DNA of 7,313 bases. Origin: CAZVEV01 sp964625865. Lineage in GTDB: Bacteria > Planctomycetota > Phycisphaerae > SM23-33. Numbering within the stretch: the first letter of the stretch is position 1; every line of letters begins with the position of its first letter. The notes below the pieces were generated by a model that did not search any database, was not told the origin of the DNA, and saw only the letters and a program-made list of their open reading frames with translations. Location of the stretch: positions 1 to 7,313 of the forward strand of contig CAZVEV010000300.1 of the NCBI GenBank assembly GCA_964625865.1, read 5' to 3'. The translations under genes were made by a program, and so were the position numbers. Below, one piece after another: positions 7,308-7,313 of this stretch.

Positions 7308-7313
7308 GGAGGG

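Larger units (their letters stand above)
6792..7313. other. 522-base region without a convincing gene
   Basis: No frame here has coding character: the open frames on the minus strand give arginine- and proline-rich products with no recognisable motif. The stretch contains several GC-rich inverted repeats listed separately, an eight-G run (7202-7209), and an AT-richer patch near 7211-7235. It probably serves as the upstream region for the leftward genes. I found no promoter that clearly fits consensus, and no tRNA or other RNA family that I recognise. Confidence 0.6.

Overview
The window looks like part of a moderately high-GC planctomycete-type bacterial chromosome, or a metagenomic contig from one. 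This rests on recalled family resemblance, not a search. The tyrosine recombinase with LAP repeats in its tail, the DUF3987 primase/helicase-type protein ending in a T-V-D-V-D-E-T-P motif, and the short secreted protein with D-G-T-V-N-Y and G-V-T-P-x-N-N-A motifs all recall planctomycete families. Every credible gene is on the minus strand, so transcription runs from right to left.

Right part (about 4432-7313). A 522-base stretch with no convincing gene (6792-7313) holds GC-rich inverted repeats. It is followed by a small secreted protein (6522-6791), possibly cut short by a frameshift. Next come gmd (5345-6367, intact GDP-mannose 4,6-dehydratase) and fcl (5259 downward, GDP-L-fucose synthase). 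Together gmd and fcl would convert GDP-mannose to GDP-L-fucose for surface polysaccharides. However, fcl stops matching its family after about residue 276 and lacks its C-terminal end.

Left part (1-about 4436). At 4431-4440 the fcl sequence passes directly, with a change of reading frame, into the tail of a TOPRIM domain joined to DUF3987 (2721-4436). This is the N-terminally truncated remnant of a mobile-element replication protein. Downstream lie a roughly 190-base gap containing a near-consensus sigma70-type promoter, a gene joining an XRE-type helix-turn-helix to a GIY-YIG nuclease domain (1730-2530), and a tyrosine recombinase (1-1715) that runs off the left edge. The last two form a compact two-gene unit with 14 bases between stop and start. 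This half therefore looks like a piece of an integrated element.

The two main points for follow-up are the abrupt double-truncation junction, which is either a real deletion or insertion scar or an assembly chimera, and the single-ORF fusion of an XRE regulator to a GIY-YIG nuclease beside an integrase. The fusion carries a plausible internal ribosome binding site that could also yield the nuclease alone. I saw no tRNA, rRNA, CRISPR array, insertion-sequence transposase or recognisable attachment site.
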